This document shows, piece after piece, positions 10,789-22,832 of a stretch of DNA of 64,000 nt (the stretch's first letter is position 1; each line of letters starts with the position of its first letter). Made by a program: the position numbers and the translations under genes. The notes under the pieces were generated by a model. That model was not told the DNA's origin. It did not search any database and saw nothing but the letters and a program-made list of their open reading frames with translations. The stretch comes from Pogona vitticeps. Taxonomy: Eukaryota; Chordata; Lepidosauria; Squamata; Agamidae. The DNA is taken from positions 1,841,501-1,905,500 of the forward strand of contig NC_135793.1 in the NCBI RefSeq assembly GCF_051106095.1, given 5' to 3'.

Positions 10789-13570
10789 ATGCATACATAA
10801 TGTGAGACATGCCTTCCAACCTGAAATGTCGTTCAGTCGGCAGGGAAGGATGGATTGACGGATGCCCCTTGTTTAGGGTGTCCTTTTCCAACCAACTCAT
10901 TTCCTTGTGTGGTGTTTGCAGGATTTGTGATGCACTTGGAAGGCAGAAGGCAGGAAAATCTCTTGACTTCCCGCCCGCGCCTGCATAGTTTATTGTCACA
11001 GCGAACAGCTTGGTGCACAATATACAGTGAGATATTGTGTTATCCAGATGGCTGTTGTGTCTGCCTCTTATTCCTTCTGGAATTACAGGAGAGACCCTTT
11101 GGAGGGAACATTCTGGAAAGGCCATGTTCTCAAACGTTGTTGCCCCTGTGTGCAGTGAGCGCCTGTCCGTGCATCCCCAGAAAGAAGCCATTTGAAAAAG
11201 GACAGGCTCACAAGGTGGCCGTCTTCTCCTTGAGGGCTGCTGTCTCTGTGTGGTGAGAAGACCATCTTGTGTTGAATCTGCATATCATAAAAGCAGGGGC
11301 AAATTCGGAAACGCCAGTTCTTCCTTGCAAGATCTCGTTCCCCCAGCCTCTTCAAATGGGGAAGCAGGTCTTTTGGTAAGCTAACGTTTCTTAATTGTCC
11401 ATTCAAGACACATATTTAAACATTTTGCAGGCCCCAATGAATCGCAGGCTGAATGTTTTTTAAAAAAAACCTCAAGAGTTCTCAGAGGGTCAGAGCATCA
11501 ATGTGAATCACATGGTTGCTGGGCTGTAAGTGAACTGAAAATAAAGCAAAATGTGAGTGGTTCTGTAGACATTTTTATCTTGTATCTGTTTTAAGGAACA
11601 AAGGTAGACCAAAGGGGGATTGATGGGTTAAAGGCTCTCTGCATGTGACAGAAATGTAGTGGAAATGATGTCAACGGTGTTTTTTGTGTTCAGAATCTCT
11701 CTCTTTAAATCTCTTCAGTGTGCACGCTTGGTGCAAAATGTTGTTTGTTTCAGGTAAAGAACGGTGCAACATTCATAGTTTTTGTTTCTAATGGCAGGTG
11801 CCTGCGTTTGGGCTCATGAAACATGCACGCAGGTATTGTGTGTATTTTAATTGGTACATAATTTAAAGAGCTCGGTATTTTTAGTTGTGCTGGAACACTC
11901 TATTGTGCAGGTGAGGGAAACCAACATGATTTGCTCATCTCCTTGTTTTGATGTTCATCCTGAATGTCAAGGATAAGTGAACAAAAAAAAACAACGAAGC
12001 TTTTGTGGATTGCCTTGGGTTGCTAGTAGATTTCTGAAGAAAACTGTGTGTGCTGAACTTTATTTATGCACTAAAAATAAAGATAGGATTCAGAGAATAT
12101 TGAACGGTAGAAGCACCAGTGATGTTAGCTTTCATGGACAGAGAAGTCCGTTTTGTCACAGTACTTATCTCTCTCCTAATCTTGAACATGTAGGTTTGGC
12201 TTGTACTTGTCTCAGCCCTCATGCGTCTTTGTTTTGGAACTCAGCGAGGGTGCTGTGAAGCATGACTTTTAAAATCTGTGACTTCTTGGGTGTGACCAAC
12301 CTGGCTCATTGCCTTTTAAGCTGCCCTTTCCTTTCTCTGGGCTTGCCTTAAGCCCAAATCGTAAGAGTCAAGTGGTTTTTAACCTGAAACATAAATTTAA
12401 GTTCTTTATTTGAAAAGCATAACGGTTGCAAAGCACATTCTTAAGCCTGAAGTTACATGTGTTGTGAGAATCAACTTTTCCACGCCTGAACTAGCGCTCT
12501 CTCCTGCAGAGCATCGCTCCCTGGAAAACCCAAACTCCCGTCTTCCGATAGGATTGAACTCCTTCTCCTCTCTTGTCTTCTCTCCTCCTCCTTTTGGCAC
12601 CTCTGGCTTGGCTCTCCTTTCTGATGTCTTCCAGCTGATTGCTTTCCTTCTGTTGTTGCTGGGTAGAATATTTGTATAAACAGGGTTTGGACTGTGGACA
12701 ACACCTATTGGTTAGTGCCCGTGACGTTGCTAACACTTTCCTGTCCCATTCACTAAAGCAGTTTTACAGCAGTTTTTAATTGTGATTGTGCTGTATAGGC
12801 CAGAGCCAGCTGTTCTAGCAAAGACTGAACTGCTTTGATGTGCTTTGACTCCTATTATGCTAAAACTTTCCATAGGTCAATTTTGGTCAGTTGTTCCCTG
12901 CAGCTTCAAAAGGTAGAAATATGAGTGTTGAGCCACTTCGATATGTTAATATATGTTGAATATGCTTGCATTCTTCATTGTGCATAATGTTTATACACAC
13001 ACACAGAGCCATGGACACAATAGGCATAGACATTATTGTAAAAGTAGTACTGCATGCACATCGACATTTAATGCATGTGTAGGTCACCAACGGAGCAGGA
13101 AGGCTGTCATACCCAGATAATTTTGGGGCGAGTACCTCCCCTTGTCCTCTAGTTCAAAGGTAACACATTCTGAAGAGTTTTTAAATGTGTGAAGAATGGC
13201 TGTTGGACTGCAGCTAGGAGCTATTATTCTGGACCCAATACCATATTTGTCATAGGCTGAAAAGGATTAAATGATTTGGACATAGTTTGACAGGACCAGT
13301 GATAATCCAGAAATACAACAACCAACATTTATTGTTTTCCATTTATTTCATGCTACTTCAAACTATTTTATTCTATTATTATTATTTGCTCCCAGCCTTA
13401 AAGCATTTTGTTGTTTGTTTGGTACGGTTTGTGAAAATTAATAAGAAAAATGTTAAAACTCCTGCTCGGCATTTTGAACTGTTTTGATAGCCATAGTGTA
13501 GGTTGTGGCATGTTTGCACAGAGACTGATTTATAAAACCTTCTTACTGCATTATTTTATAAATATGAATA
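10789..13570. other. Anonymous DNA
   Basis: I see no gene or clear repeat. A GTAAGC-type donor at 11375 follows a short CAG-flanked segment, but there is no supporting frame. Confidence 0.45.
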
Positions 13571-13765
13571 ATGTGCCGTCAAGTCAATTCTGACTTATGG
13601 CGACCCTTTCCAGGGGTTTTCTGGGTAGAGAATACTCAAAAGTGCGTTACCGTTCCCTTCCTCTAGGAGGCAGTGTTGAGACTGTGCAGCTGGTCCAAGG
13701 CTACCCGGGCTGGCCATTCTCCCAGGAGGAAATCAAGCTCCCAACCTCTGGCTCCGCAGTCATAT
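13571..13765 (-). mobile_element. tRNA-derived SINE, tail type A
   Basis: Reverse orientation. It opens with the complemented tail TGCCGTCAAGTCAATTCTG, then ATGGCGACCCTTTCCAGG, passes through the body (CTTCCTCTAGGAGGC) and ends in the complemented head CCAACCTCTGGCTCCGC. The last part of the head, beyond the B box, is worn. Confidence 0.85.
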
Positions 13766-14968
13766 TTTAGCCTTTAAAAATAACTTGGCTAAGTGATAAA
13801 CAGAATTCTTTAGCTGGGTAGTGGTTATTTAGGCTTTTGAGATCAGAAAAGGGGGCATTCCCTGCATCTGGTTGCCTGGAATTGCACTTCCCCACTTTTA
13901 ATTTAGTCACCTTGAAAGGAGGCTGGGAAAGACAAAGGCTGGATGGGAGCGATAGGGATCAGCTTTCATGCAGGCGGCATTGTTGGCTGAGAATATCTCT
14001 GGCAGGGAGAGACGCTTCAAACCTGCAGGGTGCCTTTCTCTGAAAAAGGCACATGTAGACTAATTCGTATGCAGAGACCACCTGAGGGGGAGAGTCCCTT
14101 TTGAATTCCTGCTGTTTTAAGCACTCCATTGATGTGAACGCTTTCTCTAGAAGGAAAGACAAAGGAGCCCTGGAGTCTTTCTGGAGGTGCCCACCGCTGC
14201 TGCTGCCACCTAGATGGTCCGTAGAGGCGAGACCTCCTTCCCCTGCTCCTCCTCTGAGCATGTCGGACTACCGCTTCCATGGTCCTCCAGCCAGCCATGG
14301 TAGCTGAACACATCCGAGGAGCACCAGGTGGTGGAAAGCTGGAAAAGATTCAAAGCTAGAAAGGGGTGATTGAAGAAGAGGGCCTTTTACCAAAGTGGTT
14401 AAGAAAGACCAGCAGTGTTTACCAAGAGTTTATCCTACGCTTGATGGGGGGAAGGGGCGGATCTCTACCCTTTCCTGTAAATTCTGGCCAAGGTGCCTAA
14501 CCAGAGGGCGAGGTGTAGAGTTTTGGGAACTGGGGGAAAAGGAGGGGGCCCAGGTCATTTCCAGTGACCCAAACATTTACACGTGCTGGTATTTTGGTTT
14601 TCTTTTAGAACAATTCAGAGCCATTTATGAGGATTGCATTGACATTTCTTTTGGCAGCTTCTAGGTATCTGTTTTGCCCACCTTCTTTCCCTGAACTGGG
14701 ATTTGAGAAGAGGGCCCAGCAGAAATCTGAGAAAAGGGGGCCGAAACTAGACAATTCAGGTGCTGTGAAAAAAAAGAGACAATTTCTGTTTATCCAAGCT
14801 CAGAGGTTGCCTCCCTTCTCATCTCGCAACTGATCCTGTGTTTGCTCTGTGATGGCTCATGAAAAGGTCACCATGGGCTTCATGTGCATGTCTGATGGTC
14901 CTGTAGGCTTTTGGAAGGGCAATGAGGGACCACTTCCTAGCAGGTTGAAGACCACCTCCATTGCCAAC
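13766..14968. other. Anonymous DNA, partly GC-rich
   Basis: No gene recognised. 14190-14300 is rich in CTG and CCT and has a few CpGs. Confidence 0.4.
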
Positions 14969-15101
14969 ATCATAATCACCGTAGAACAGCAGAGCTAGGA
15001 GGGACCCTCTGGATCATTGGGTCCAGCCCCTGTCAAGGGGGAATCAAACTCACAATCTCTGGCTGTGCAGCCAGATGCTTAAACCCCTGAGTTACCCAGC
15101 A
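14969..15101 (-). mobile_element. tRNA-derived SINE, CR1-like tail (type B)
   Basis: The complemented tail ACAGCAGAGCTAGGAGGGAC is followed by CATTGGGTCCAGCCCCTG. The complemented head is AATCTCTGGCTGTGCAGCC and ends CTGAGTTACCCAGC. The head matches tail-type-A SINEs, but the tail instead resembles CR1 3' ends (CTCGATGATC, CTTCCAGCTCTGCAGTTCTA). It is short, because the type A body is absent. Confidence 0.8.
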
Positions 15102-15837
15102 GTTGATATCTGTCCCCCAGTTACTTGCCCAAAAATCATGCATAGAGACCATGGAAATAATTACATTTGGACTGCTTTGGATTTCCCAAACTGGGCTCAG
15201 CACCCTCCCTTCTGCATTCTGCAGGCAGGTGGTTAAATTTTAAGCTAACAGAGGTTCTGTGCCAAGCTTTGGAACACTTGATTTTTCTGGCTTCCCACTG
15301 ATAAAATGTTATCATTCAAGCCAAACACCTTAAAGCATAGGAATTGTCCTGAAATACATTGCATAAATAAAGATTTGATATTTTAAAAAGTTGGGGAGGG
15401 TCTTGAACAGCACGAAAGGGGAGGAGTGTCTTTCTTTGGGAATGTGTTTTTGTTTTTCAGTTTTGATGAAATGTAGATTAATATAGTTTATATAGATATA
15501 TAAATCTTCAAATGTAGATTAATAGTTAGTACCACAAGTATTTGCAACTGTGTCTGTAATAGCAGAAAGGCTGGCCTTACTTATTTCTCTTTGTTTTTAT
15601 TTCTGCCTGTTTCTTATTAGCATTTTACCATGCATGTTAATTGCTATTTGGAATGTTCACCTCCTATAAAACTGATAACAATAGTGTAATAGTGCGTTGG
15701 TCACCCTCATAATCGCTGATGGAGACTGTGTTGTGATCTATGTGTTCTCTTTACACCATGGCGCCCAGTCTGTGACTCTTTCACATCCAAAATTCATTTT
15801 GCATTCTGAGTGAACCTTTGAGGCGTCTGCCCATGGG
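15102..15837. other. Anonymous AT-rich DNA
   Basis: No gene or repeat recognised. Confidence 0.45.
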
Positions 15838-15938
15838 TTATTAGCTGGCTCTACGGCTTGGAGACGGGTATGAACACCGTGCCCTAGAGTCGGACAAGAC
15901 TGGACTAGATGTCAAGGGGAACCTTTACCTTTACCTAG
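15838..15938 (+). mobile_element. 3' fragment of a long Sauria-type SINE
   Basis: TATGAACACCGTGCCCTAGA, then GTCGGACAAGACTGGACTAG, then ATGTCAAGGGGAACC and a (TTTACC)n end. This is the 3' section that long Sauria SINEs are known to share with BovB LINEs. The 5' tRNA part is missing. Confidence 0.75.
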
Positions 15939-17240
15939 AGCTCTTCTGAAAAGTGTCCTAGGTATTTTGCATGTGTTCACTAGCCATAATCTTTCAACCA
16001 GATAATTCAAAGGAAAAAAGGGAAGGACAGATGCCTCGCCAACCTCATGGCTGCAGCAGCCACAGCGTGAGATCCTTTTGAATGTTTCCTCCATTTGAGG
16101 GGTTGCTCAAGGAAGTGCTGTTTAAAAAGCGTGAGCCTATCGCTGCCACCTTCCCTCCCTGCACACCACCAGGTTTTCAGAGCTGTGCTTTGAGCCCCAG
16201 CTGGACTCCCTGCTTTGCACACTGGTAACGTTATCTGGGTTGCGATTATCAGCACCCTTGGCCTCTGTTTCATGTCTGGGAGTTTCCTTTTTTCCTCCGC
16301 AGCCTCTCGGAGGAGTAACCGGCCCCCAGAGGTTGGGGACGACTTGCACAGCGCCACGAGAAACATGCACCGGATCTGCTTTGGCCATGAAAGATGAGTG
16401 CTGACGGTGGTTTCGGTGTACAATTTCTGTGGCTTTGCTTTCGTGCCCTATATTTTGTGGTGTGTACAATTAATCTCTCCTCTCCCTCCCCTGCTGGCTT
16501 CCCCAATCCCTACGAGAGGAGCCTTTACACTGGAGCGGTCATTTCAAAGTTGAACTCCTTTGAAAATAATGGAATGAGTTTGAAGAGTTGGTCTCTGCGA
16601 GGGAAATCAATCTTGCGCTGAAAGCTTCATTGCTTCCTGGTGCAGTCAAGCTGTACGAAAGGCCCTTGCCGGTCTGCTGTGCAGAGTTGCCCCAGCGGCG
16701 TCTTCTGGGTAGTCATATGCGGGCCACGAGGAGTTCGTTGTGCAGGGGTTGTGGACGAACGTTCGCGGCTTGTTTGGGTTTGCCGCTTTCTTCTCTTCCT
16801 GCATTCTCTCTGCTTGTTGACGCAGAAGTAAGCTCGACACTGATGATACAGTGATTCAGAGCCCCAAGTCGCCATTTGTGTCTCTCTCTCAGTCCTGGTT
16901 GGCATTAATCATAGTTTGGGGGCACATTTACATCAGGGTTTGGAAGGCAGGATTGGTAAAACCTGATTACAACAGATCTAGGTCTTAGAAATCTGGGCAA
17001 AGCGAAGTGCAGCCCCGGGGCAGAGCTTTTTCAAGAGGAAGGAAGATCCTCCCCAGTACATTTTGATGGTTTCCCCAGTCTTACTGAAACTCCCTGCTGA
17101 GATTTGTAATAATTCTTCACAGTTCAGTGTATTCATTGACTTTTGTGTGTGTGCAGTGGATCCTGCGCAGGAAAGGTCCCCTTCTGTGCAGGACCTGTAA
17201 CAAGTGGCAAAGAAAGACTATACCGAGGGCTCCCAAAGGC
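15939..17240. other. Anonymous DNA with a CpG-bearing patch
   Basis: No gene recognised. 16630-16840 holds a moderate cluster of CpGs (CAGCGGCGTC, GGACGAACGTTCGCGG). Confidence 0.4.
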
Positions 17241-17370
17241 ATGGGGTTGGCCAGTTATTAATCTCAGGCAGAGTGAATGAACAGGACTTAACTAGTCCCA
17301 CTCATTCAGCTGGTCTAGATGAGGCCAGACAACCCAATGGGATTTACTCACGGGTATGCAAGATGTAGCC
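17241..17370. repeat. Possible old dispersed reptile repeat
   Basis: CAATGGGATTTACTCACGGG resembles a repeat common in reptile DNA (CAATGGGACTTACTC-like). A similar patch with AATGGGTCTACTCTAATTG lies at 23935-24000. The family is not known to me and the call is weak. Confidence 0.3.
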
Positions 17371-17859
17371 CTACAGACGTTGCTGCATTGCGGCCACCAG
17401 GATTCCTCCTTGCTCTTGCCTGCTTTTGCTAAGGATGATGGCGATCCAACACCATCTGCAGTGCTTTACTTAAACCGCTCCTGATTTAGCCCTCTGGGAA
17501 GTAAAATGTAGGTGTGTCTTTGCTATGATCCCTCAGGGTTGCTCGGATGTTCTTCCAAGAGTGCGGCCCTAAGGTGTGTGTGGGGTGGGCTGAGCTTGCT
17601 CCCTCGGTGATGCCCCCCATTCTGATTTCAGCGTTTTCCTCTTGGCAAAGCCCCAAACCTGTGAAGGGTTTTCCGGCCACCCTAGGCTGTAGTGGAATGT
17701 TGTGAGTCGGCATTCACGCTCACCTGTTCTCCGTGGCGAAGTTATAAAGGAACAGCGTTCCAGTCGACACGGATGTAAAAGCGGCTTTCATTTCCTCCCC
17801 TTGTATGTAATGAATTACTGAGCTTTTAGACGACTGTGTGATTAAATGTGTGTGTCTCG

Positions 17860-18300
17860 ACACCATGTAATTAGCTATGAGAGGTTATAAAGTCTGCAAA
17901 AGTGTGTTTATTATATTGCAAATAACAGAAAATTTAGTCAAGTTTTTTTTAATTAATACTAACGAAGTCTAATAAGCCCGCTCTTTTCTACAGGGAACAC
18001 TACGAGGTGTGTCTTTTGTAAGTGCAGCAGCTAGAATCTGTATTAGACTGTTCTCATTGCGAACCTCGTGTCAGGCAGGAGGTGCCAATGGCATTTAAGA
18101 CGCAAAGTCAGACGAGTTACTTTTTGATTCCCATCATCAGATCTGGACTATGAAAGGGAAAAAGAAACATTAATAAAGAGACACATCAGTTTTACCCCCT
18201 TGGCACAAACCTATTCAATAGATTTCTGCTAAACAAAGAGGCATTGCCTCTAAAAAATAAGTAATATTTCTATTTATAAAAATACGTTTGCAAAATGTTT
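17860..18300 (+). other. Conserved-looking AT-rich block enclosing a possible 24-nt microexon (17994-18017)
   Basis: A perfect TACTAAC branch-point sequence (17957-17963) and a pyrimidine tract ending CTTTTCTACAG precede 24 nt starting GGAACACTACGAGG. A strong GTAAGT donor follows at 18018. The 24 nt equal eight codons; phase 0 would read GTLRGVSF. The flanks are repeat-free and AT-rich, as around neural microexons. No protein family is recognised and strand and phase are unproven. Chance occurrence of such a motif set in 64 kb is possible. Confidence 0.25.
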
Positions 18301-18439
18301 TATTTCTAAGAGCTGTTTTCTCAGTACACGATTAAAGCTTTGAACATCATGCATAAAAAGACAATAGTGGATATGCAGAAGCATGCTGCTTCTGCTTCTG
18401 GGAAGAGTATGCACCGTCATAACTAGCTTAATCTCAAAA

Positions 18440-18670
18440 CAGCCTTGTGGCGCAGTGGTTAAACCGCTGTACTGCAGCTAAAACTGTGCTCATGACCTGG
18501 GGTTCAAATCCCAGGTAGCCGGCTCAAGGTTGACTCAGCCTTCTATCCTTCCGAGGTGGGTAAAATGAGTACCCAGTTCGCTGGGGGGGGCAATGTGTAG
18601 CCTGTATAATTAAATTGTAAACCGCCTGGAGAGTACTTGTAGCGCTATGGGGCGGTATATAAGTAAAATA
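18440..18670 (+). mobile_element. Sauria SINE, near full length
   Basis: It starts with the classic head AGCCTTGTGGCGCAGTGG and has the B box GGGGTTCAAATCCC. The diagnostic body follows (GCCGGCTCAAGGTTGACTC, CCTTCCGAGGTGGGTAAAAT). The tail has AAACCGCC, then TAGCGCTATGGGGCGGTATA, and runs into an (AT)n. This is the best-preserved SINE of this family here; minus-strand relatives lie at 28500, 35150 and 50950. Confidence 0.93.
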
Positions 18671-19984
18671 TATATATACTTTCGGGGAGAATGGGTGCCC
18701 CTTTATCTGGAAAAGGGGGTACAGTTTCTGGACCCACCCCCCTTCAGTTTGATGGATGGCTGAATCAATGATGAGATTTCAGCCTGGGTGGAATTCGCCT
18801 GTTTTGTGAACCATATTCTACCACTTGGAAGAATTATCATAATTCAAGTGCTCTTCACGGCAAATCTCTGAAAGGGCGGCAATCACAGGTGCCAAGGATA
18901 ACGATAACCTTTATGTTCTGTGCTCTGACAAGCATTTAATTTCTGTTTAAGTAATAAACACCCTTTCTCCTTTCACCTCTTCATCACTGCGGAGGATGTA
19001 AACAAGGCAACAAGTTGAAGCCTGCGAAAGGACCCTTCTAGCTGACCTCCGAGCTTCATTGAGGCCCTTGAAGCTTTTCCTGCTCTTGCGGGGACATTTC
19101 CTGCACAGTTCCCGTTGCTGCTGGTGGCTTCTTGTTCTTCTTATGTTATTATTCTGTGTCACCGATTGGCTTGTTTTTATTTCAGCGAAGGAGAAAGACT
19201 GGAAACCAGGGCGTGATCTCCTTTCTTTGCAGCACACATTCAGAAACAGGTGTGCTAAGCTCAAGACAGTCCTTGATGCTTTATGGTTCCTTCAAGACCG
19301 ACGGGCACCCTGCTTCTCATCCAATGTGTGCTGTTCATGTGCTAATGTGTAGGGCACGCCAGGGTGCTCCACACACTGCTAGTGTTCCATGATGGATATA
19401 TTAAATTCTTCAAGACTCAGCCTGAGTTTAAACCCCAAAAAACCCTAAGAGTCTCTAGGCTGTCCAGATTAGGAATGGTTACAGGGCATCACAGTCTCTT
19501 TAGGGCTGGCTTAGAAAGGGTTAGAGGGGTGCGTCTTTGTGTTTTCAAACTACAGCTCCCAGGATTTCCTGGTTTGCATGCTTCTCATGAGGTTTCTGAG
19601 AGACAGCATGATTTCTGGGGTTTCAGCACGTTGGAGAGCGCCAGGTCTCTTACTGACTCTTTGCCCTAGAACGCATGCGAGTCTCTGACGTTTGTCTAGA
19701 GAGTCTGTTGATGATGATGTTGCAGTTGATGCTGTTATGTATGTATGCTTGCTTATGATCAGTAGGTTGGTTGTTTAGACCATAATGGACTATTCAGCTC
19801 TTACTGTCAAGTCCTTCTCCCCCCCCCCCCCACACACCACTTTCCTCCAGTGACATAAAGGCACAATATGCGTCTTTGATGTCCAGCTCTCAGAGTGTGA
19901 AACCTGTACAGGGTAAAAACTGATTCCTTTGAAATGTGGGGCTAGAAGAGAGGTTTGTGAATACCCTGGACTGGCAGAAAGACG
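18671..19984. other. Anonymous DNA
   Basis: No gene recognised. A C run of about 10 lies near 19820-19831, and a worn AACTACAGCTCCCAGGATTT patch near 19548 recalls hAT MITE cores. Confidence 0.4.
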
Positions 19985-20288
19985 GAGGATTAGATCCTGG
20001 ATCAAATCAAGCCTGAACTCTCTCTGGAGGCAAAAAATATTGAAACTGAGGCCTGCCCTACTTTGAGCACATCCTAAGAAGGCAGGTTCTCTGGAAAGAA
20101 CAATAATGCTAGGAAAAGTTGGAGGCAGCAGGAGAAGAAGGAGACCATGTACAAGATGAACTGGCTCCCTAAAGGAAGCCACAGGCTTGAGTCTACAAGA
20201 GAGCTATTGAGGAAAGGACATTTTGGAGATTGCTTGTCCATTGGGTCGCCAGGAGTCGGAGGCAACTTGATAGCTCATAACAACAAAA
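19985..20288 (+). mobile_element. BovB/RTE-type LINE 3' end, old copy
   Basis: Segments such as AATAATGCTAGGAAAAGTTG, GGAGGCAGCAGGAGAAGAAG and AAGGAAGCCACAGGC spell worn pieces of the BovB/RTE C-terminal reading (TIMLGK, RRRR, KEAT). It ends GGTCGCCAGGAGTCGGAGGC, then AACTTGATAG and an ACAAC tail. It is older than the copy at 58154 and its frame is not kept. Confidence 0.8.
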
Positions 20289-20324
20289 ACTATGCGGCTC
20301 TCCAGTCCCTCTTTTAAACTTTGC

Positions 20325-20458
20325 AACAACCCAGGGAGGATGGTCAAGCTAAGAGGACCATGACCTGGGGATTTCCATGGCTCAAGATGGACTCAAATCT
20401 GGACCTCCCGGTCTTTGTCAGACACTCTAACCACTATGCCACCTCTTTCATGTCAGAG
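20325..20458 (-). mobile_element. Old tRNA-derived SINE relic
   Basis: On the minus strand the right end reads GGTGGCATAGTGGTTAGAG, a tRNA-like A box. CCAGATTTGAGTCCATC follows as a worn B box. The body is diverged and the family is not assigned. Confidence 0.5.
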
Positions 20459-22005
20459 CCCTGGCTGCCTCTCCAGGTTGACATTGCAACGCTGCTCCTC
20501 ACCCACGAAAACGGCTTGCCGTCTCTGGCTAGCTGTGGGTAACCAACAACTCGCTCTGTAATTGGTGGCAGTACTGCTTTAGGAGAAGATGCCGCTGAAA
20601 TTTAATATTTGCAACAAGGCTTCCTACTCCGTAGTGCTTGCCCAGAAGGATATTGCTTTGCAAATTAAAACGAAATGTTTAAACAGTTCACAAAGACCGT
20701 ACTGGAACCCTTGTGTTATTTTAGCTGAGTAGGTGCCGAATTCATGAGGAAAACTAGCGATGGCATCCGTGGAAGCCTGGAGACAAATGCAACCAATAAA
20801 TACTTAATGAAGGATGTGGAAATCCAGCAACGATGTATGCCTAGTGACTTCTAGGAATTTATACCATGTGGAGGGGGACTGGGGTGTAAATTCAAGGAAA
20901 ATTAAGTTTGGGGAGAGGAGTAGGCCTGGCTTATCCCCCAACAGATGAACGTATCCAAGGTGGTGAGGGTGGATGTGGGGCGGCTGATGGCTTAAAGATT
21001 TATTTCAGGTCTGGGGAGGTGTGTCTCATTTCTCCCTTTTTTCCTTCCTTCCTGTATGAAATCTCCTTTCCCCCAGCAGGCTTATGTCTGTATTCTTGAA
21101 CAGAAGCTGTTCTCCTCGTGTGTGTATATTTGTGTCATTCTTGTTAAGGCGTTCTTTCTCCCTGTTATTTCTCTTGCAACACTCAGCACCAAGTAAAGTA
21201 GCTTTAATAGTAGAGCAAGGGGTTGGAAAATACATACTCCGTTAAGCAGCTGCCCATTAAGCACCTTATAAACACTGATGAATGGTTTGTTGCTGTTCCT
21301 GCAGACATTTTGTTGTGTGTGGTGGGGAAAGTTGTTGGAGCAGCTGTGCTCGAAATCCTTTTCAACACAGTTGTTTTCCATTTCATGCCCAAGGCAAAAA
21401 TGGATGTTGTTCGGCGGCTTGACAGGGCCGCCTCCCCAAGGAACGCAACCTTACAGACGTGTTGACAGGCGATGCGGCTTCATAAGACCGGCTAATTACC
21501 ATAATTCGGCAATACCTGTATGAAAACCTGGGCTCCCCTAAAAGATGAGGAGGCAGAAACGCAGCACCTAATTGAGTAAACACCTTTTAATTAAATATTT
21601 GGAAGTAGCACATGGAAAATTGGCAGTACGAGAGAGAAGGTAAAAGGGGAGGGAGAATGCCAGATCCGGCCCTTGGCGGGGGGAGAAAAAAAGACAAAAC
21701 ATTAATTTGTGCCAAGGGTATATTTTGAGTAATTTTTTGTATTCAGTTAACTATAATTAAATATTCGCTGAATACAAATTTGGGCCATATTTTATGGGGA
21801 TAGGAGGCTGCGGCTGTGAATCCTAGCGACGCATGGAAGTCCTTCAGGGTGCTCTGGTGTTCGCTCTTGTCCCCTTGCCCGCCCTTCATGCCGTTCCTCC
21901 TCCTCTGCCACACAAACCTTCACTAAGCCTGAATAAATGATGTTGCCAGGAATCATTCAATAAACTCTCCGCTCCTTTTTTTAAAAAATAATAATCCCAA
22001 ATAGC
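20459..22005. other. Anonymous DNA with a conserved-looking AT block
   Basis: No gene recognised. 21690-21800 is AT-rich with homeobox-like TAATTAAATATT and mirrored GTATTCAG/CTGAATAC pieces. It could be a conserved non-coding element, but that is inferred only from texture. Confidence 0.35.
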
Positions 22006-22195
22006 CAAAGAGTCTAGTGGCAGCTTGAAGATGAACAAACTTATTTGGCACAAGCTCTTATGGATCACCCCCTTCCTCTTCTGGTGCCTCTGAAAAAGTG
22101 GGTTGTTCTGCTCAAAAGCTTGCACCCAATAATAAAACCTGGTGGTTTTTAAGAGGCCACAAGACTCCTTTGTCAGCTTTTCTGCAGCCAACTTG
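22006..22195. mobile_element. Palindromic Penelope-like repeat, hammerhead-like motif
   Basis: Left arm 22006-22080 (CCAAAGAGTCTAGTGGCAGC ... GCACAAGCTCTTATGG) is an inverted, diverged copy of right arm 22085-22195 (CTCTGAAAAAGTGGG ... CTCAAAAGCTTGCACC ... GAGGCCACAAGACTCC). This head-to-head arrangement recurs at 46290. Reptile genomes carry many repeats with such ends. I infer Penelope-like termini, which are known to carry hammerhead ribozyme motifs. The core here is diverged. Confidence 0.5.
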
Positions 22196-22613
22196 CCTGG
22201 CTCCCTGCCCTGGAGAGGTTTCGCATCTGGTCCTCGTGTCTCTGATGGGCAGAGGAGCTGGTCATCAAATTATAATGACATGTGCTGAAAACAGGAACTA
22301 TAGCTTTGTAGGGGCTTTGGTGTCCAAATGAACTGAGGCTGAGTTACGAGAGCTGGCTTAAGTCGAAGAGATGTCGCCCAAGATCCGCCATGGTGGTCTT
22401 GGGTGAGAATGGCGGGCCACCTGCCTTAATCTTTCTCCACCGACTTGTAGTGGCAGCCGGGTTACAGAGGGCGGATTTCCTCCCACCAGCCCAGACCTTT
22501 TTGCTTGCTAGGTGTGTGCTTGATGACGAAGCCACAGGCCATTCTCAGAGTTGTTGATTAATTGTACATGCCCATTCATGACAATGGATGGACTTAATAA
22601 TAATAATGATAAT
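22196..22613. other. Anonymous DNA
   Basis: No gene or repeat recognised, apart from ATA-type simple sequence just before the next SINE. Confidence 0.4.
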
Positions 22614-22832
22614 TATGTGCCGTCAAGTCAATTCTGACTTAAGGGAAACCCTTTCCAGGGCTTTCTAGATACAAAATATTCAGGAATCATTTATCATTCC
22701 CATCTCCCTTGTTTGTGTTGTTTTCCCAAGGCTACACAGGCTGGTTGTTCTTCCAGGAGACCCAGTGGGGAATCTAACTCCCAACCTTTGGCTCTGTAGC
22801 CAGATAATTAACTCACCAATCTATCCAGCCAG
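22614..22832 (-). mobile_element. tRNA-derived SINE, tail type A
   Basis: The complemented tail GTGCCGTCAAGTCAATTCTG is followed by AACCCTTTCCAGGGC, the body CAAGGCTACACAGGCTGG and the head ending CCAACCTTTGGCTCTGTAGC. Preceded by (ATA)n, the usual 3' simple-sequence tail in reverse. Confidence 0.85.

Noticed and set aside
11339-11375. Short CAG...GTAAGC segment resembling a microexon
   Set aside because: 29 nt breaks frame, and the pyrimidine tract and branch point are weak.
13571-13765. Possible tRNA gene
   Set aside because: tRNA-like boxes here and in the other copies belong to SINEs; no intact cloverleaf with acceptor stem was seen.
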